Positions 44,277 through 55,865 of a DNA stretch of 64,000 bases are shown here, one piece after another. The stretch covers positions 94,443-158,442 of the forward strand of contig MU858135.1 in the NCBI GenBank assembly GCA_033297075.1, written 5' to 3'. The stretch is from Rhypophila decipiens (Eukaryota > Ascomycota > Sordariomycetes > Sordariales > Naviculisporaceae). The notes below the pieces were generated by a model. The model saw only the letters and a list, made by a program, of their open reading frames with translations, had not been told where the DNA came from and searched no databases. Made by a program: the position numbers and the translations under genes. The stretch's first letter is position 1. Every line of letters begins with the position of its first letter.

Positions 44277-45967
44277 TCAACTTGAATAGTTAACGCTACC
44301 ATGCAAGAGAAAGCGCATCACCTCGGCATTAGCCCCATGATATCGCCGCAAATACTCATGAATGGCCGGGACCTCGACCCTGGCGCGTAGTTCGATCCAC
44401 CAGATTCCCCTGCGAGCCTTGCAGTACCAAAGGTATAACAACAAAAGTGCAACCGGGTCTCGAGCTTTGAGGAGCTCTTCAAACGGGCCACTCACAACGC
44501 GGGTGAAGACTTGTGTTGAGCCTACTTTTACCTTTTCGCCATCTCTGTCACCCTTGTCCGCGCCGAGGATAGGTCCATCACCCCAAATATGCCCCACCGC
44601 ATGAGCAGCCAGAAAGTAGGGCGATGTATCTGTGTTCGAGGTGGGCGTAAGCTTGCACAGGCAGGCCAATTCAGGCGGGATACCGTCAGTCCCTGATTCG
44701 GGTAACGGGTAGCACATATCCGCATAGGTGGGCGCCAAGACAGAGAATATGCTGTCCTTTCGGAGGGGGTCGACGAAATTCCAGAGAAACATTTTGGAGT
44801 TGCTCATCCGGGACCAATTGAACTCTGGCGCTTTGTCATCTTCACTGCGTGTATCTTGGGTGGTCGATGAGTTGGTTTGCGTCGTGAAATATTCTTTACG
44901 TGGAACAGTATTGCTAGAGGAAGGGAAAGGAGAGACCACTGAGGGCGATGCCACAGCAAGGGGCCACGATCCCTGAGGCGACGAGGCATCCCTGGAAGAA
45001 CTCGATGCCGAAAAGGTGAGGATGGAGAGGAGCGATCCGGCTCCCAACATGGGGTCTCTAGTGCGATTTATGTCTCGGTCGGGGATTGTGGATTCTGAGG
45101 ATGGCCTATCTGACAGGAGGTCTTGAAGGTGCTTATTCAGCAGAATCGTCGACTGCGATAGATGATAGCATTCTTGGAGGGTGCGACGCGGGATGTTTCC
45201 GTCACTGGACCGGTGTTGTGGAGTTGAGATCATGTCCATGTATCGGTCGTAGGTGAGGGCCCCGGCTATGATGGCGTGCATGAGGAAGGGGTACTATGGC
45301 GGGTCTGTCAGCGAAACTGGCTGATAATGTGGTCGGGGTTAGGGACAGAAAGGTTTACTGACAGAGAAGGCCAATTCCACTAGCTTCTGATTAACGCCAG
45401 CCATTTTGGGCTCATAAGCGCTGATCATGTTCTCTCCAAAGCACCGCGAGATCAGTGTCTGCAACCTTGCATCCAGGTGAAAACGATATGTCCCGGACAC
45501 GTCAGAGGTCCAGACTGCAGTGGAGACGGCTGGTTGAGGGAAAGGCATTATGCGACGGCCAATTCGTTGGCCAGGAACGGCCATCACCACTGGCCGCGCA
45601 TCACGGAGTCCAGTGCCAACGTCACAACTGGTTGTACCGGTACTAGGGACCGCAGGCTCCAGATCGGACAGATTGGACATGTAGTTGCATATCACCCCAA
45701 AGGAGGTGCATTTCCTGCATTGCGGCTTCGCTTCGTCGCACTTTTGGGTGCAATGGGTAAGTTGAGTTAGACCGTTTCAGCAACCTAAAGGAGTCCGAGT
45801 GTATAAGCTGGGGAACTTGCCTTGACTTTTCGGAGCTTGCAATTTCGGCAGCCATGCCTGGACCTTCGTGTTCGAGTCCTCGGCTTTTCCGCTTCACCGA
45901 CGACGACATAAGAGTAAGAGGTTGGGAAGGTTGGCACCATTGTCCGCGGTTCCTTTTGACTCAACAT
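44277..45967 (-). CDS. Zn(II)2Cys6 transcription factor with a GC-AG intron in the finger (513 aa)
   Basis: Exons 45967-45821, 45740-45363 and 45293-44277 (147+378+1017 nt, in frame). The first intron (45741-45820, 80 nt) has a GCAAGT donor and splits the zinc cluster exactly between RHGCRNCKLRKVK and CDEAKPQCRKCTSFGVIC, together the full CxxCx6Cx5-9CxxCx6-8C motif. The second (45294-45362, 69 nt) has a GTCAGT donor. The start may be MLSQKEP (45967) or MVPTFPT (45940). After the finger come a Ser/Pro-rich linker, AYEPKMAGVNQKLVELAFS-YPFLMHAIIAGAL of the fungal regulator middle-homology type, and a C-terminal RARVEVPAIHEYLRRYHG. It is probably nuclear and DNA-binding. It is divergent from the reductase gene at 46449, with about 480 bases between the starts, so it may control it. 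Confidence 0.8.
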
Positions 45968-46448
45968 CTGGCTCTTTTTACCACTATGTTCCAATTGTAC
46001 ATGCAATGTATGGCACCGGCACTCATAGGAACGCAGGCGAGGGAGATAAGTGCATTTTGAAAACATGAAAATGATAATGGAGGACGCCGTTGTAACAGTA
46101 GCCCCATCTGGGCTCACCGCCCTTTTATATCAGCGCTAACCAGTTCTCGGGTATAGAGGCCTCTGATTGGCCAACATGCAATGGTGACAGTCGGACTCTT
46201 ACATATTTAGAGCAGTGACGGAGACAGGAACAAAAGGCCAGTTTATTGACGATGAAGGCATTGGGTCTCGGACTCTTCCTCGCAGGAGACCCGCTGGCTC
46301 TTCTCTTCTGTGTCACCGTGTGCCCCAAAGCTCCGGCAATATTATTAAGTTTCTCCGAGGTGAGTTGTTATTAAAGACCCATTCCCATCCAGCTCACCAT
46401 CAGTCTCTGCTCAGAATCATCTTTGCTTCCTCCATCATCAGGATCAAA
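45968..46448. promoter_or_regulatory. Shared divergent promoter, regulator and reductase genes
   Basis: Both start codons face away from this 480-base interval. No zinc-cluster CGG triplet pair stands out clearly enough to call an operator. Confidence 0.35.
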
Positions 46449-47804
46449 ATGTCAACTCACCTCGCTGCCGTCCTCCCATCGCCAGGACAGCCCCTAACCA
46501 TCCATGAACGAGCCACCCCAAAGCCAGGGCCAAATGAACTGCTCATCGCTGTGAAGTCCATCGCCCTCAATCCGGCAGATGTGATAATTGGAGAGGATAC
46601 CACCGGACAATTCATCCCTCTCGCGCGGTACAAGCCTTCACCAACCCCCAACAGCGACAACAACGCCGACAAGAGTGACGGTGAAATAATCCTCGGCTTC
46701 GACCTATCGGGCCTCGTTCTTGACGTCGGCGAAAATGTCCCCTCCAAAGCGAGATTCCAACAAGGCAAGACACGAATAGCCGCTTATTCGGCCTCATTCT
46801 GGCGATCTTGGGATCCCAACTACGGCGCGCTGCAGCAAAGGTGTCTCGTCCCCTGGCAGCACTGTGTCATTCTCCCCGATAACATCTCGTTTCATGATGG
46901 GGCGTCGATACCCGTTGCTGTCTCGGTTGCGCTGAATGCTTGGGAGATACTTGGCCTTGAACTGTTCAGGCCTGTCCTTGGACACAGTCTCGACCCCGAG
47001 ATCATCATCGGTACAAGCCAAGACAAAGATACTTGCACCGAAAGAGGCCAAGACAGCATCACAGGTGGTGACAATGTCTGTCAGGAGATAAGGGGTGAGG
47101 ACGAGGATAAGAGGGTCGGGACGGGAAGGGAAGCCCTCCTAATATGGGGCGCCTCCTCCAGCGTGGGCACTATGGGCGTACAAACCGCTGCTCTCCTTCG
47201 TAGCCAAGGACAGGTATATATGGTGTATGCCACCGCCGGCGAGGCAAATATGGGCTACGCCAAATCCCTTGGTGCCGATCGAGTCTGGGATTACAAGGAC
47301 GCGAACCTGCTTGAGAAAATCAGCGCTTCGGCCAAAAAGGACGGAGTGGTCATTCGGAGGATATTCTTGGCCAAGGGGAACTTGCCCATGTGTCGTGAGG
47401 TGCTGGGGATTTTTTATCCTGAGATACATGGAGGCGATTCTTGTGAAGGGGAGAATATCGGTGACTACAAGAGCTGTGTAACGACGTCGGCCCGGGCCGT
47501 CAGGGGCAAGATTGCATCTGCGCCACCGATACCAGCCGAGGATGCGGGGGACGATCTAGGTTCAGAACGGTCGCCAAAATTTGAGATGGTATGGCTGGTG
47601 CCTTCCATGGACGAGGAGAGGAGGTTGGCGCAGTTCCGCTACTGGATGGGAGAGTGGTTGACACATTGTCTCGCAAAGGGGACAGTTCGGCCTAGTCCAG
47701 AGGTCAAGGTTCTCGGAAAGGGACTAGAGGCAATAAATGGGGGCATACAAATGTTGAAGAATGGAGTGAGTTGTTGCAAGTTGGTTGTCGAAATAGATGA
47801 TTAG
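46449..47804 (+). CDS. Medium-chain dehydrogenase/reductase, enoyl-reductase type (451 aa)
   Basis: Single exon; the ATG at 46449 (MSTHLAAVLPSPGQPLTI) was chosen because the longer upstream reading lacks family sequence. The GroES-like half shows ERATPKPGPNELLIAVKSI and ALNPADVIIG. The Rossmann half has IWGASSSVGTMGVQTAALLR (glycine motif GxxxxxG), YATAGEANMGYAKSLGADRV and FDYKD-like VWDYKDANLL. The catalytic and structural zinc Cys clusters of alcohol dehydrogenases are absent. That puts it with zinc-free MDR proteins such as quinone oxidoreductases and trans-acting enoyl reductases of fungal polyketide pathways; no PKS is in the window. It is likely NADPH-dependent and cytosolic. An insertion around residues 200-235 is acidic and unlike the core. 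It is paired with a regulator on the opposite strand. Confidence 0.8.
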   Translation: MSTHLAAVLPSPGQPLTIHERATPKPGPNELLIAVKSIALNPADVIIGEDTTGQFIPLARYKPSPTPNSDNNADKSDGEIILGFDLSGLVLDVGENVPSKARFQQGKTRIAAYSASFWRSWDPNYGALQQRCLVPWQHCVILPDNISFHDGASIPVAVSVALNAWEILGLELFRPVLGHSLDPEIIIGTSQDKDTCTERGQDSITGGDNVCQEIRGEDEDKRVGTGREALLIWGASSSVGTMGVQTAALLRSQGQVYMVYATAGEANMGYAKSLGADRVWDYKDANLLEKISASAKKDGVVIRRIFLAKGNLPMCREVLGIFYPEIHGGDSCEGENIGDYKSCVTTSARAVRGKIASAPPIPAEDAGDDLGSERSPKFEMVWLVPSMDEERRLAQFRYWMGEWLTHCLAKGTVRPSPEVKVLGKGLEAINGGIQMLKNGVSCCKLVVEIDD

Positions 47805-49820
47805 AAGGAGTCAGTGAGGCAGGCTATGGTCGGGGTTAGCCGGGCAAATTTCACAACAGGAAAGGGTTGTAGGTAGTTACCTGACTTCGCAGAGTTACCG
47901 CACTTCGCCATCAAACCATGATGTTTTGTCAGTTATTTGCCATCTAAGACTTGCAATAGTTGGTATTGCGATATTTCTTCCGGTACCATTTCCGTGTAGA
48001 AGTCCTGAAACAACCCAAGTCGATACTAGCTACCTACACGCCTCCTTCCTGGTCACGGATCTCCAAAAGTAACTATAATATGTAAGGTCGAGTTCCGACT
48101 AACGCGAGGCGGCTCGTACCTTGAATCAGGCCGGGGTGCGATCGGTTTTGCGACAAAACGGCTTAGGTGGACTTTGGTGTCGTGAAGACATCGAGGAGAG
48201 GATCTCGCAATATGAGGCCTAGGAACCGCTGGAAGACCTAGAGAGCGGCTTGGAAGAGCAGAGGCAGGTTGAAGGCTTCGTTGCTCTGTTCTCGATATCT
48301 GTGTGTTTTCGTCAGCTTCAAAGGGTCGAACCCAAGTGTACGGTTGTCGGGAAACCAGGCTTGTTTCTTGAGAGGGCTCTTGCCATCCCGAGCGCTCGCC
48401 GAGCATCCCGGCAGTCTGGTTGGGCGGTTTTGGAAGCCACGACCCGGGCCAGCTGGATCGTCCTGCCTTCGTAAAAGTCCTCCGACCATCTTTCCAGTTA
48501 CCGAGAGTCCGAGATGGACAAGATGTTGCAAAGATCAAAATTCGATCAACCATTTTGGGTGCCACCAATCTGAAAATCGTTCATCTCCCCAACACTTCAA
48601 ATTCTTCAAGCTCCCATCCATCTTTCATCAAGCTCGACCAGGATATGAGCTCCATCATCCATGTACACTAGCTACCATGACAACGGACAATGAAGTATGG
48701 CCGACAGGGTCTGTGTTCCTTCCTCGGGTTTGCTCCCCCACAAGCCTAAACATGCCATTGATCAATTGCATCCCAGGCCAAGCTGAGTTCGTCTCCAACA
48801 TCCCAAGCAGTCAGCTACCGGCAGCACGCTAGACGACCTAATCTGCGTCAGGTGGCTGCAAGATGGGCGCTTTGCTCCAGCGGTGACAGGTCTTCAAACC
48901 AGTGGCAACCATGCCCAGGTTATCGTCGACGAGCAAACCGGGGACCCCCTGCCTGATATTGACCAACAGTTTACGAAAGTTGAACGAGCAGTGAGCCCAC
49001 GAGAAGACGCAGTGCCCAGAGCTGGTCCGAGATCCGATCGAGTGGCTTGGTGGCTGAAGCTGGTTGGTGTCAAGGAAGAGCGCTAAAACGGAAAAGCTTC
49101 TAGCGCACAGCGCCAATGCCGCCAAGATCTGGGGTAGCCAGGTTAGTGGGTCCTTCGGGAGAGATTACCCACACCAGCCTCCACCGCCAAGTCTTGACAG
49201 CGATGGATTCTCTCCCCCAGACTCACCATTGTCCCCAACCAAGGACATCAACCACGAGCGTGGAAGAATTTTGATTGAGAGCGCCACAGCAATGCTTGAC
49301 AAATGCCCCCATTTCAGGCTTTAATCAATGTTTGGTTGTATGCCATCGAGCTAGTGTGAATCCGACTTGACCAACCAAAACAAGTGAACCACCTTTACGC
49401 TCCCCGCAGGACTTGGCCCTGCGGTGTTCGAACAGCCTGAAGAGTCTAGCCACCTCGGATTCAGACCCCCGACACCCTCAACACCCAACCCTTCTCCGCA
49501 TCTGTCGACCCGCCAAGTTGCCATGTGCCCTTCGGCATATGGATGGCACCTTGTCTGGCATCAGTGCCATGGCATGCCATACAGGGGTCCGACAATGGTC
49601 GAATAACTTGTCGCCGCACGTGGTATCGGCCTGCAGATTAATTAACGAGTGGCCGAGATAGGGAAGCCAGTTAATTAATATAAGAGTGGAAGTTCTGGAA
49701 GAATGGGGGACAACTGGATCAAAAGGACCATCACCTCTCTTCCTTTTCCATCACCATTCTCTTCAGTGGTTTTGTCTTTCTGCGACTGAAGACAAGTGAG
49801 AAGCCGAAATCGAAATCATC
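47805..49820. other. Intergenic with a degraded-looking frame set
   Basis: About 2 kb. It holds the broken frames at 48677-49324, listed separately. The last 100 bases are the T/C-rich leader of the transporter gene. Confidence 0.4.
48677..49324 (+). pseudogene. Possible decayed gene, three overlapping frames
   Basis: An ATG at 48677 starts MTTDNEVWPTGSVFLPRV. A second frame picks up with GSTLDDLICVRWLQDGRFAP, then DEQTGDPLPDIDQQFTKVER and DRVAWWLKLVGVKEER. A third gives KTEKLLAHSANAAKIWGSQV, then PPPPSLDSDGFSPPDSPLSP and LIESATAMLDKCPHF. Each piece looks protein-like, and they follow one another with small gaps, as after two indels. No convincing splice pairs were found and no family was recognised. 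Confidence 0.3.
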
Positions 49821-51586
49821 ATGGCCGACAACAAGGAAACGTGGAAGGCGCATTGGAGGTGCTTTTTGGCCTGTGGTGTCATTGTCCTGTCGCCCTTTCA
49901 ATATGGCGTCGACTTTGGCTTGATCGGCGGTCTCCAGGCCATGCCTGGCTTTCTCCAGGTACGTTGCTGCATGTTGTTATCCCACTGCCGTTGTGAGCCA
50001 TCTCCAAGCTAACTCTCACTCTTGTCTTGCAGGTCTTTGGACATCGAGCTCCTCACACGCCGCTCGGATGGAACCTCGACACCATGCGGCAACAACTCAT
50101 CTCCTCACTCATGACGCTCGGTGCCTTCATCAGCTCGGGCACGGCCGGTCTCACTGCTTCATATCTCGGTCGTCGACACTGCCTCTGGGCCGCCTGTGTT
50201 CTGTGCTGCGTCTCCAATGTGATCATGATGGCCACCGAAAACATCGGTGCTCTCTATGCTGGTCGTTTCCTCATCGGATTGGCGAATGGTTACTTCATGA
50301 CCTTTTCGCAGCTCTACATTCAGGAGACTAGCCCGGCCAGGTACCGTGGCTGGTTCCTCACCATCTTCCAGTTCTTCACCTCGTTCGGCACTCTCATCGG
50401 TACCATCATCGACTGGGCAACGGCCGGCAGGATGGACAAGTCCTCGTATCTGATCCCCCTCGGCATGATCTACATTCTTCCCCTTTTCCTTGCTGTCGCC
50501 CTCTTTTTCATCCCCGAGTCACCCAGATGGTTGATCCTCAAGGGCAAGTACGACGAAGGTGTCAAGGCGCTGGCTTGGCTGCGTCCCGATGGTGCTCCCG
50601 TCAACGACGAAGCGGCCGAGATCCGTGCCGCGATCGAGAAGGAGCGCGAGATTGGGAGCAACCTCAGCATCTGGGACATGTTCACCAACCCCATTGACAG
50701 ACGCCGCACAGTCATCGCCGTCTGCGCCGTCAGTCTCCAGGCCGCGTCTGGATCCATGTTCATCATTGCCTACAAGGCCTACTTCCTCGGCATGGCCAAG
50801 GTCCCCAACCCCTTCGGCATGAGCAACATCCTCAGCACCATGGGCATTCTCGCTATTCTCTTCAACTCGCTGATCGTCGTCCGCTGGGGTCTTCGTCGTA
50901 ACATCATCATGACTGGTCTTGCCATTTGCGGCGCCTTCCAGTTGATCATCGCCACTGTTTACGACACGCGCGGGGCCAACGACCCCTCCGCCGCCAACGT
51001 CCTCGTCGCATTCACCTGTCTCTACATGATGAGCTACAACGGCCTCATCGCCCCTTACGCATGGCTTGCTGGTGGCGAGATTCCCTCTCAGCGATTGAGG
51101 AGCTACACCTTTGGTCTCGCAGCCGCTGTTGGCTTCTTCTTGGCCTGGTTGACCACCTTCACCGCCCCCTACTTCATCAACCCGGATTCGCTCAACTGGG
51201 GTCCCCGCTACGGCTACATTTGGTTCCCGTCCTGCATTGTCGCCCTCGTCTGGGTCTTCTTCTTCTTGCCCGAGACTAAGGGACGCACTTTGGAGGAGAT
51301 TGACGAGATGGTAAGATTCTTGTACCGGTTTTACGGTGGCTAAAGAGTCGCTAACATGGCCCTTGACAAACAGTTTGAAGCCAAGATCCCTGCTCGCAAG
51401 TTCAGCGCCTACGTGTGCGTCGGTCACCTTGCTGCTGCGGAGAAGACTGAGAGGCCCGCATCTGGAGGCTCTTCCGAGAAGGTATGATCCTTTGTTTCCT
51501 GTTCTATGCACGCGATTTCAACTGACTTGAACCCGTGATGATAGAATCCTGCCGATATCTCACACTCCGAGGTCAAGGCAGTCTAA
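49821..51586 (+). CDS. MFS sugar transporter, alpha-glucoside/hexose type (521 aa)
   Basis: Exons 49821-49958, 50033-51310, 51374-51481 and 51545-51586 (138+1278+108+42 nt = 522 codons with stop), all phase 0, with introns of 74, 63 and 63 nt. ATG at 49821 (MADNKETWKAHWRCFLA). Sugar-porter signatures: YGVDFGLIGGLQAMPGF in helix 1, GRRHC between helices 2 and 3, GRFLIGLANGYFMTFSQLYI with ETSPARYRG, PESPRWLILKGKYDEG in the central loop, and PETKGRTLEEIDEM after helix 12. Twelve hydrophobic segments are visible. It resembles MAL/HXT-like proton-coupled uptake carriers of the plasma membrane; the substrate cannot be set from sequence. The tail has Lys/Ser residues typical of ubiquitin-regulated carriers. 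Confidence 0.9.
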
Positions 51587-53280
51587 GTTGACGAATCGCG
51601 ACGGAACATGTATTTGGATGGGGTTTGGCCCTCCATTGGCACTATACAACAACGCATTTGGATATGGAATATGACTTTGATGATTTGGGTGGTCGGGACG
51701 GCTATCTAGACCCATCAAACACAGTTACAGGGGTGATCTAGGCACCGGGTATCGAGGATAATGATATGGGGGACGATACTATGAGTAATGATGTGGTTAT
51801 TATGATTGGGAAAGATAGCTTGAATACAGCAACCACGTTGTATAGCACGACACCGTCTGTTTCGATTTTTGATCTCGTTTTCCAGCACAAACAACATGCC
51901 GGGTAAAGTGGGTGGAGACTCCGGCCAACCCCCTCCGGCTCGGACTCGGACCGCATCCGGGACCCAGATTTATGACCGGGCCGGTTCGTCTTGGCAAACG
52001 CCGGACTTGAGCTGTTGCGAACTATTTGTTGGCAAGCCCTATTTGTTTGACCTTTTCTTTTTTGGAGTTCGGGACTAGTGATCTCACTAACCTCCAAAAC
52101 TAATGTCAGAGATAGATCAACAACACCTCCATCGCCAATGGCTGTCCTACCTTCTTCACACGGCACTCTCGCCACGTTGACTGTACCTCTGCCGAAGCCA
52201 TAAATGTCTCGAATGTTGAGCGTCGAGCCTGAGATTTTGAGCCGTCATGAAGCTCGAGGAATGAATCTAGCTCTGGGCTTTGCAGAGTAGTATGCTGTGG
52301 TGCTCAGTTCCCGGACCTGCTTTGCGGTCATGCCCACCCAGACCTAGGTGAGAACAGCCGTGCAATGTTCATTTGTAGGATCCCGAAAGCTCTACGGCCA
52401 CTGCACGGTCCTGTCAGAGGTTCCTAGCAAGACTAACTTAACTTACTTAAGCAAGGTGAAACGTCATTTGAGGTTCCTTCAAGGTGCCCTGAAGACACTG
52501 TTACCTCGGTTGTCACTTGGTACCTGTACTTGAGCAGGGTTAGGGTTATATACGCAAGGAAATAAAGTAGGCTTGCCTGTGTTTGGTCCTTCGTTATTTC
52601 CTCCTTGCCTTGGCTCGCCTGATCTTTGTTGGGGGACGCTGCCTTCACTGCAAGCAACTTGACTTACAAGTTACCTTCAGTGACAAGTTTAACGCATTCA
52701 AGGTATTTGGTAGTGAATGGTTGCTTCTGCTTTTTCTTTTTTTGTTCTTACCGCTGTTGCCCTCCTCCGGGTCTGGCGAGCCCGTTTGCAGGTGTCCTCT
52801 TTTGCGGGAGGTAGACGGAAGGCCTCCAGCATACGAAAGCCCCCATGCATGCTCGATGGTGTGCTGGAAATGCTGTTGATACGCCCCGTGAATATGATTT
52901 ATGGGGCCACCATGTTTTGCGGCCTACCTTTGTTTGCCTTTGGCGCATTATCTGTGTTTTGGCTGGGGCCCAATCTGCGAGTCAGAGCATTCGGCGTGCT
53001 ATCGAGACCCTGCCACTGGTGTTCGGCTCCGGATGCATCGTGCCGAGGGGCGTTATCACGGCAGAGAATATGGGGCTGTCGATACATTCATTGGCTTTCA
53101 GGCGTTGACGCACTCATAGCCACGACTGGGCGAAACGAGAATAAGAAGTGCATTTTCATTTCAACCCAAGAAGGTATTTTTGACCAAGATTGCTCCCGCT
53201 CATCTGACTCTCTGGCCAGGTTCCAACGAATCTTTCCCCTCTTCTTTCTTTCTTCCCTTCCTCGGCACCTATCAACCAAG
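51587..53280. other. Intergenic, nothing convincing
   Basis: 3' flank of the transporter and promoter of the BTB gene. Longer frames at 52717-53349 start with non-ATG codons and overlap the BTB first exon, so they were not called. Confidence 0.4.
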
Positions 53281-54655
53281 ATGCCGATCAAGAAATCCAA
53301 GACATTGAACACAGCGAGTAGTCCCACGCCACTGCAAAACACGTCGTGAGTATCCCGAAGAGTTTTCTTGACCTGGAAGAGACGAAAGTAAATCTTGTCC
53401 GTTTCGCTTGATGGCAGTGACTGACCATGTCGCGTCTTCACAGCCCCTTCAGCAGTGCCATATTTGACATCGACGTCGATTCCGCAACCCTTCACGTCCA
53501 CGAAGCCTTGGTCCAGAGCGCGTCTCCAAAACTCCTCGCTCGCTTCCACGATGACATTGGCCAGTGGCCCAGGCGTAGTCCACCGACCGCCGATTTAAAG
53601 GCTTTTTCGCTCCATGTTGGACACGTCTTGGTGAAGTGGCTCTACTCGGGTACATATCAGCTTGGGGAAGGACAGGACACGATCGTTGAAATATCGGCGT
53701 CCCCATCCCCTGCATACGCCGAGTCTCTCACAATCGCATTTGGAGTGTACTCGCTGGCCAGAGAGTATGACCTCTCTGGCTTGGAGAACCTCGCCAGGGA
53801 GCAAGTCGCCCTGCTTGGCAATGCGACTGACATCTTCACTTTTATTGATGTTATCGAAGAGGCATATCCGAGGGCCGTCGGGACTCATGACGCCTGGTTG
53901 GAAGAGTATATTACAATGCGGATGAAGGCGGCTCTGGAGGAAGACCGTCAGAACAATATCGGAAAGACGACGACACATGAGACGGAGGCAATTGGACAAG
54001 AAGAAGAAGGACAAAATGTCCCCATCTCTAAGCTTCTTGTCAAAGGTATGCTTGAGGCGTGTCGTGACGTGGTCCGGCGAATCCCCAAGATCGAAGTACA
54101 TCTCAGGCGCCCCCTCGGCACAGTCCCCACGGAGGCACCTGTCGAGGTACTCCCAGAGGTATTTGCCATGAAAGTTGAGACGAGCAACACCACTGAGGTT
54201 CTGGCGACACCTGCCGAGAATGGGCGTACATCGCCGGATAGTGATGATTGGGTTCTTCCCAGTCCAAAGGTGAGTCATCATTCAATTATTTTCTTGAGAG
54301 CAGCACTTTGTCCAATTCCTGACACGTTACCATGAACAAGGACAAGGGGGTGACCGTTTCGGAGGAGCTTACCCCTAAGCTGGAGCCGTCCGCTCCAGAA
54401 TCCACCAATGACAACGACATATTTGGCGTTCCGAATCTAGCAGGTATGAAGAGGCGGAAAGACAGGAATAAGAAGCGCAAGGAGGTAATGGTTATGGAAA
54501 AACCCGCGCCGGAGCCAGAGCCAGAACCTGCACCACTTCCAGAGCCAGAGCCAGTGGCCATGGCAGAGCCTCTTGATGACGATGATGTTTGGCCCACATT
54601 CAAGAAAGATAAGAAGAAGGGGAAAAGTGCAGTCGATTGGGAAGCCAGCAGTTGA
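53281..54655 (+). CDS. BTB/POZ-domain protein (401 aa, C-terminus uncertain)
   Basis: Exons 53281-53345, 53444-54269 and 54341-54655 (65+826+315 nt, in frame); introns of 98 and 71 nt with GTGAGT donors. ATG gives MPIKKSKTLNTASSP. The BTB fold begins at PFSSAIFDIDVDSATLHVHE, where the usual D-V-x-V-x-V appears as FDIDVD, then HEALVQSASPKLLARF, HVLVKWLYSGTYQL and VYSLAREYDLSGLENLAREQ. Such fungal BTB proteins are often Cullin-3 adaptors or unknown. The C-terminal third is acidic with a PEPEPEP repeat and KKDKKKGK. After the stop at 54655 the next frame continues in the same style (AEAEAEDEPKDVWGFWG to 54773), so a one-base change may have shortened the tail. Confidence 0.75.
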
Positions 54656-54880
54656 GGTGCCCGACGACCAGGAAGCTCCAGCCGCCATGGCTGAGGCCGA
54701 GGCCGAGGACGAGCCGAAAGATGTTTGGGGGTTCTGGGGTGCTAAAAGGTCACCAAGGCAGAGCCTTTCTTGACGAATAACATGCTTCATTATATTTCCA
54801 TTCTCTCCTTATCTTGTCTTTCCAGCTGTCCTTTGAAGATCCGCACTGTAGGTTAATGGACTTTATCAGCTGGGACATAA

Positions 54881-55865
54881 TTAGTTTGAACAATATGAAA
54901 ACTGCAATTGCCCAAACTCGTCGGAGGACAGAAATAGGGTATTTCCTAACGAGTACAAAAGGTTAAGCTCGTACCCAATCGGCTCAATAATGGCTAGCAT
55001 GAGCGTGGTCATATCAAGTTCATAATCAAACCCGTCATCGCCCTGACCAGGCCTAATGAAAAGGGTGTTGGAACGCTCCATCAATTCCCTCCATGCATCA
55101 AACATCATCTGAACTTCCGTGAATTCGATTCCGGCTTGGGTCATCATGGCAACATCCCATCCAGTCGCCTTCTCCGTACTTGAGACGAGCAGGATACCGG
55201 CGTCCCTCATGGACGTCCCGCGGAACTGTAGCCCACCCATGGTACACACAGGCTCGTTCTTGGGGAGAAAAAACTCTTGGAAAGTCCACATCCGTGACCA
55301 GTACGGGAGGGCTTCAAAGGCGAGATATCTTCGGTATGCCTGTACCAAGGCGAGGAGTCTTTCCTTCCGCCCTCTGCTTGAGAATTTGGACAAAAAGTCG
55401 AGCGTTTCTCGAGGTAGGTCTTGGTGTAGACAGCAAGTTGTACGGGTCGAGTCTCCACTCTCCGCGCCTAGGTAGGCCACTACGCGGGTCGACTCTGAAT
55501 AAATCCTGCCCATGAGGGGTAGCTGGATATTCTTCTCCGTCACATCGTTTTGGTTGATACAGATGGCGTCAATCCAGAGAGTCCGAGACTTGTGTCGTCG
55601 GTGGCGCAGATCGCGGGCGGCGGAGGGCTGCGGCGAGATTGTTTGTGACCCAGAAACCCCGGCCATTGACGCCGATTGGTCTTTTTATGGTTGAGTCGCC
55701 CCAGGCGTAGGAGAGCGCCTCGAATCTGGGTTTGTTGTCCAGTGACACGACTTCAAGTGTGCAGAGGACGGGCATGTCTCCTTCGCCAGGTAGGAGCTTG
55801 AGGAGTCTTATCTCAGGGGGGCGGGATTTAAAGGGGCCATATTCCAGGGGAACCACGGGCGCCAT
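54881..55865 (-). pseudogene. HET-domain gene broken by a frameshift and truncated
   Basis: ATG at 55865 (MAPVVPLEYGPFKSRPPEIR) opens a normal HET domain: LEVVSLDNKPRFEALSYAWG, GFWVTNNLAAALRR. The frame then breaks in a CCGCCGCCCGCG run near 55620. The neighbouring frame continues LRHRRHKSRTLWIDAICINQ, NDVTEKNIQLPLMGRIYSES and LPYWSRMWTFQEFFLPKNEP. No splice pair bridges the break. The end (SDEFGQLQFSYCSN, stop at 54881) comes earlier than in typical HET proteins. HET domains mediate heterokaryon incompatibility and cell death. This copy cannot make a whole domain as written. It lies head-to-head with an intact HET gene. Confidence 0.75.

Noticed and set aside
48053..48568. 171-codon minus-strand frame
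   Set aside because: Arg/Pro/Ser-rich composition without motif, overlapping frames on both strands.
50519..51511. 330-codon frame opposite the sugar transporter
   Set aside because: It is the mirror of a clear MFS gene with correct splice sites; its composition (Asp/Gly/Val-rich) follows from the codon bias of the transporter.
52717..53349. 210-codon frame with a hydrophobic start before the BTB gene
   Set aside because: No ATG at its start, and it runs into the BTB first exon in the same frame; the BTB ATG at 53281 with spliced exons is the better model.
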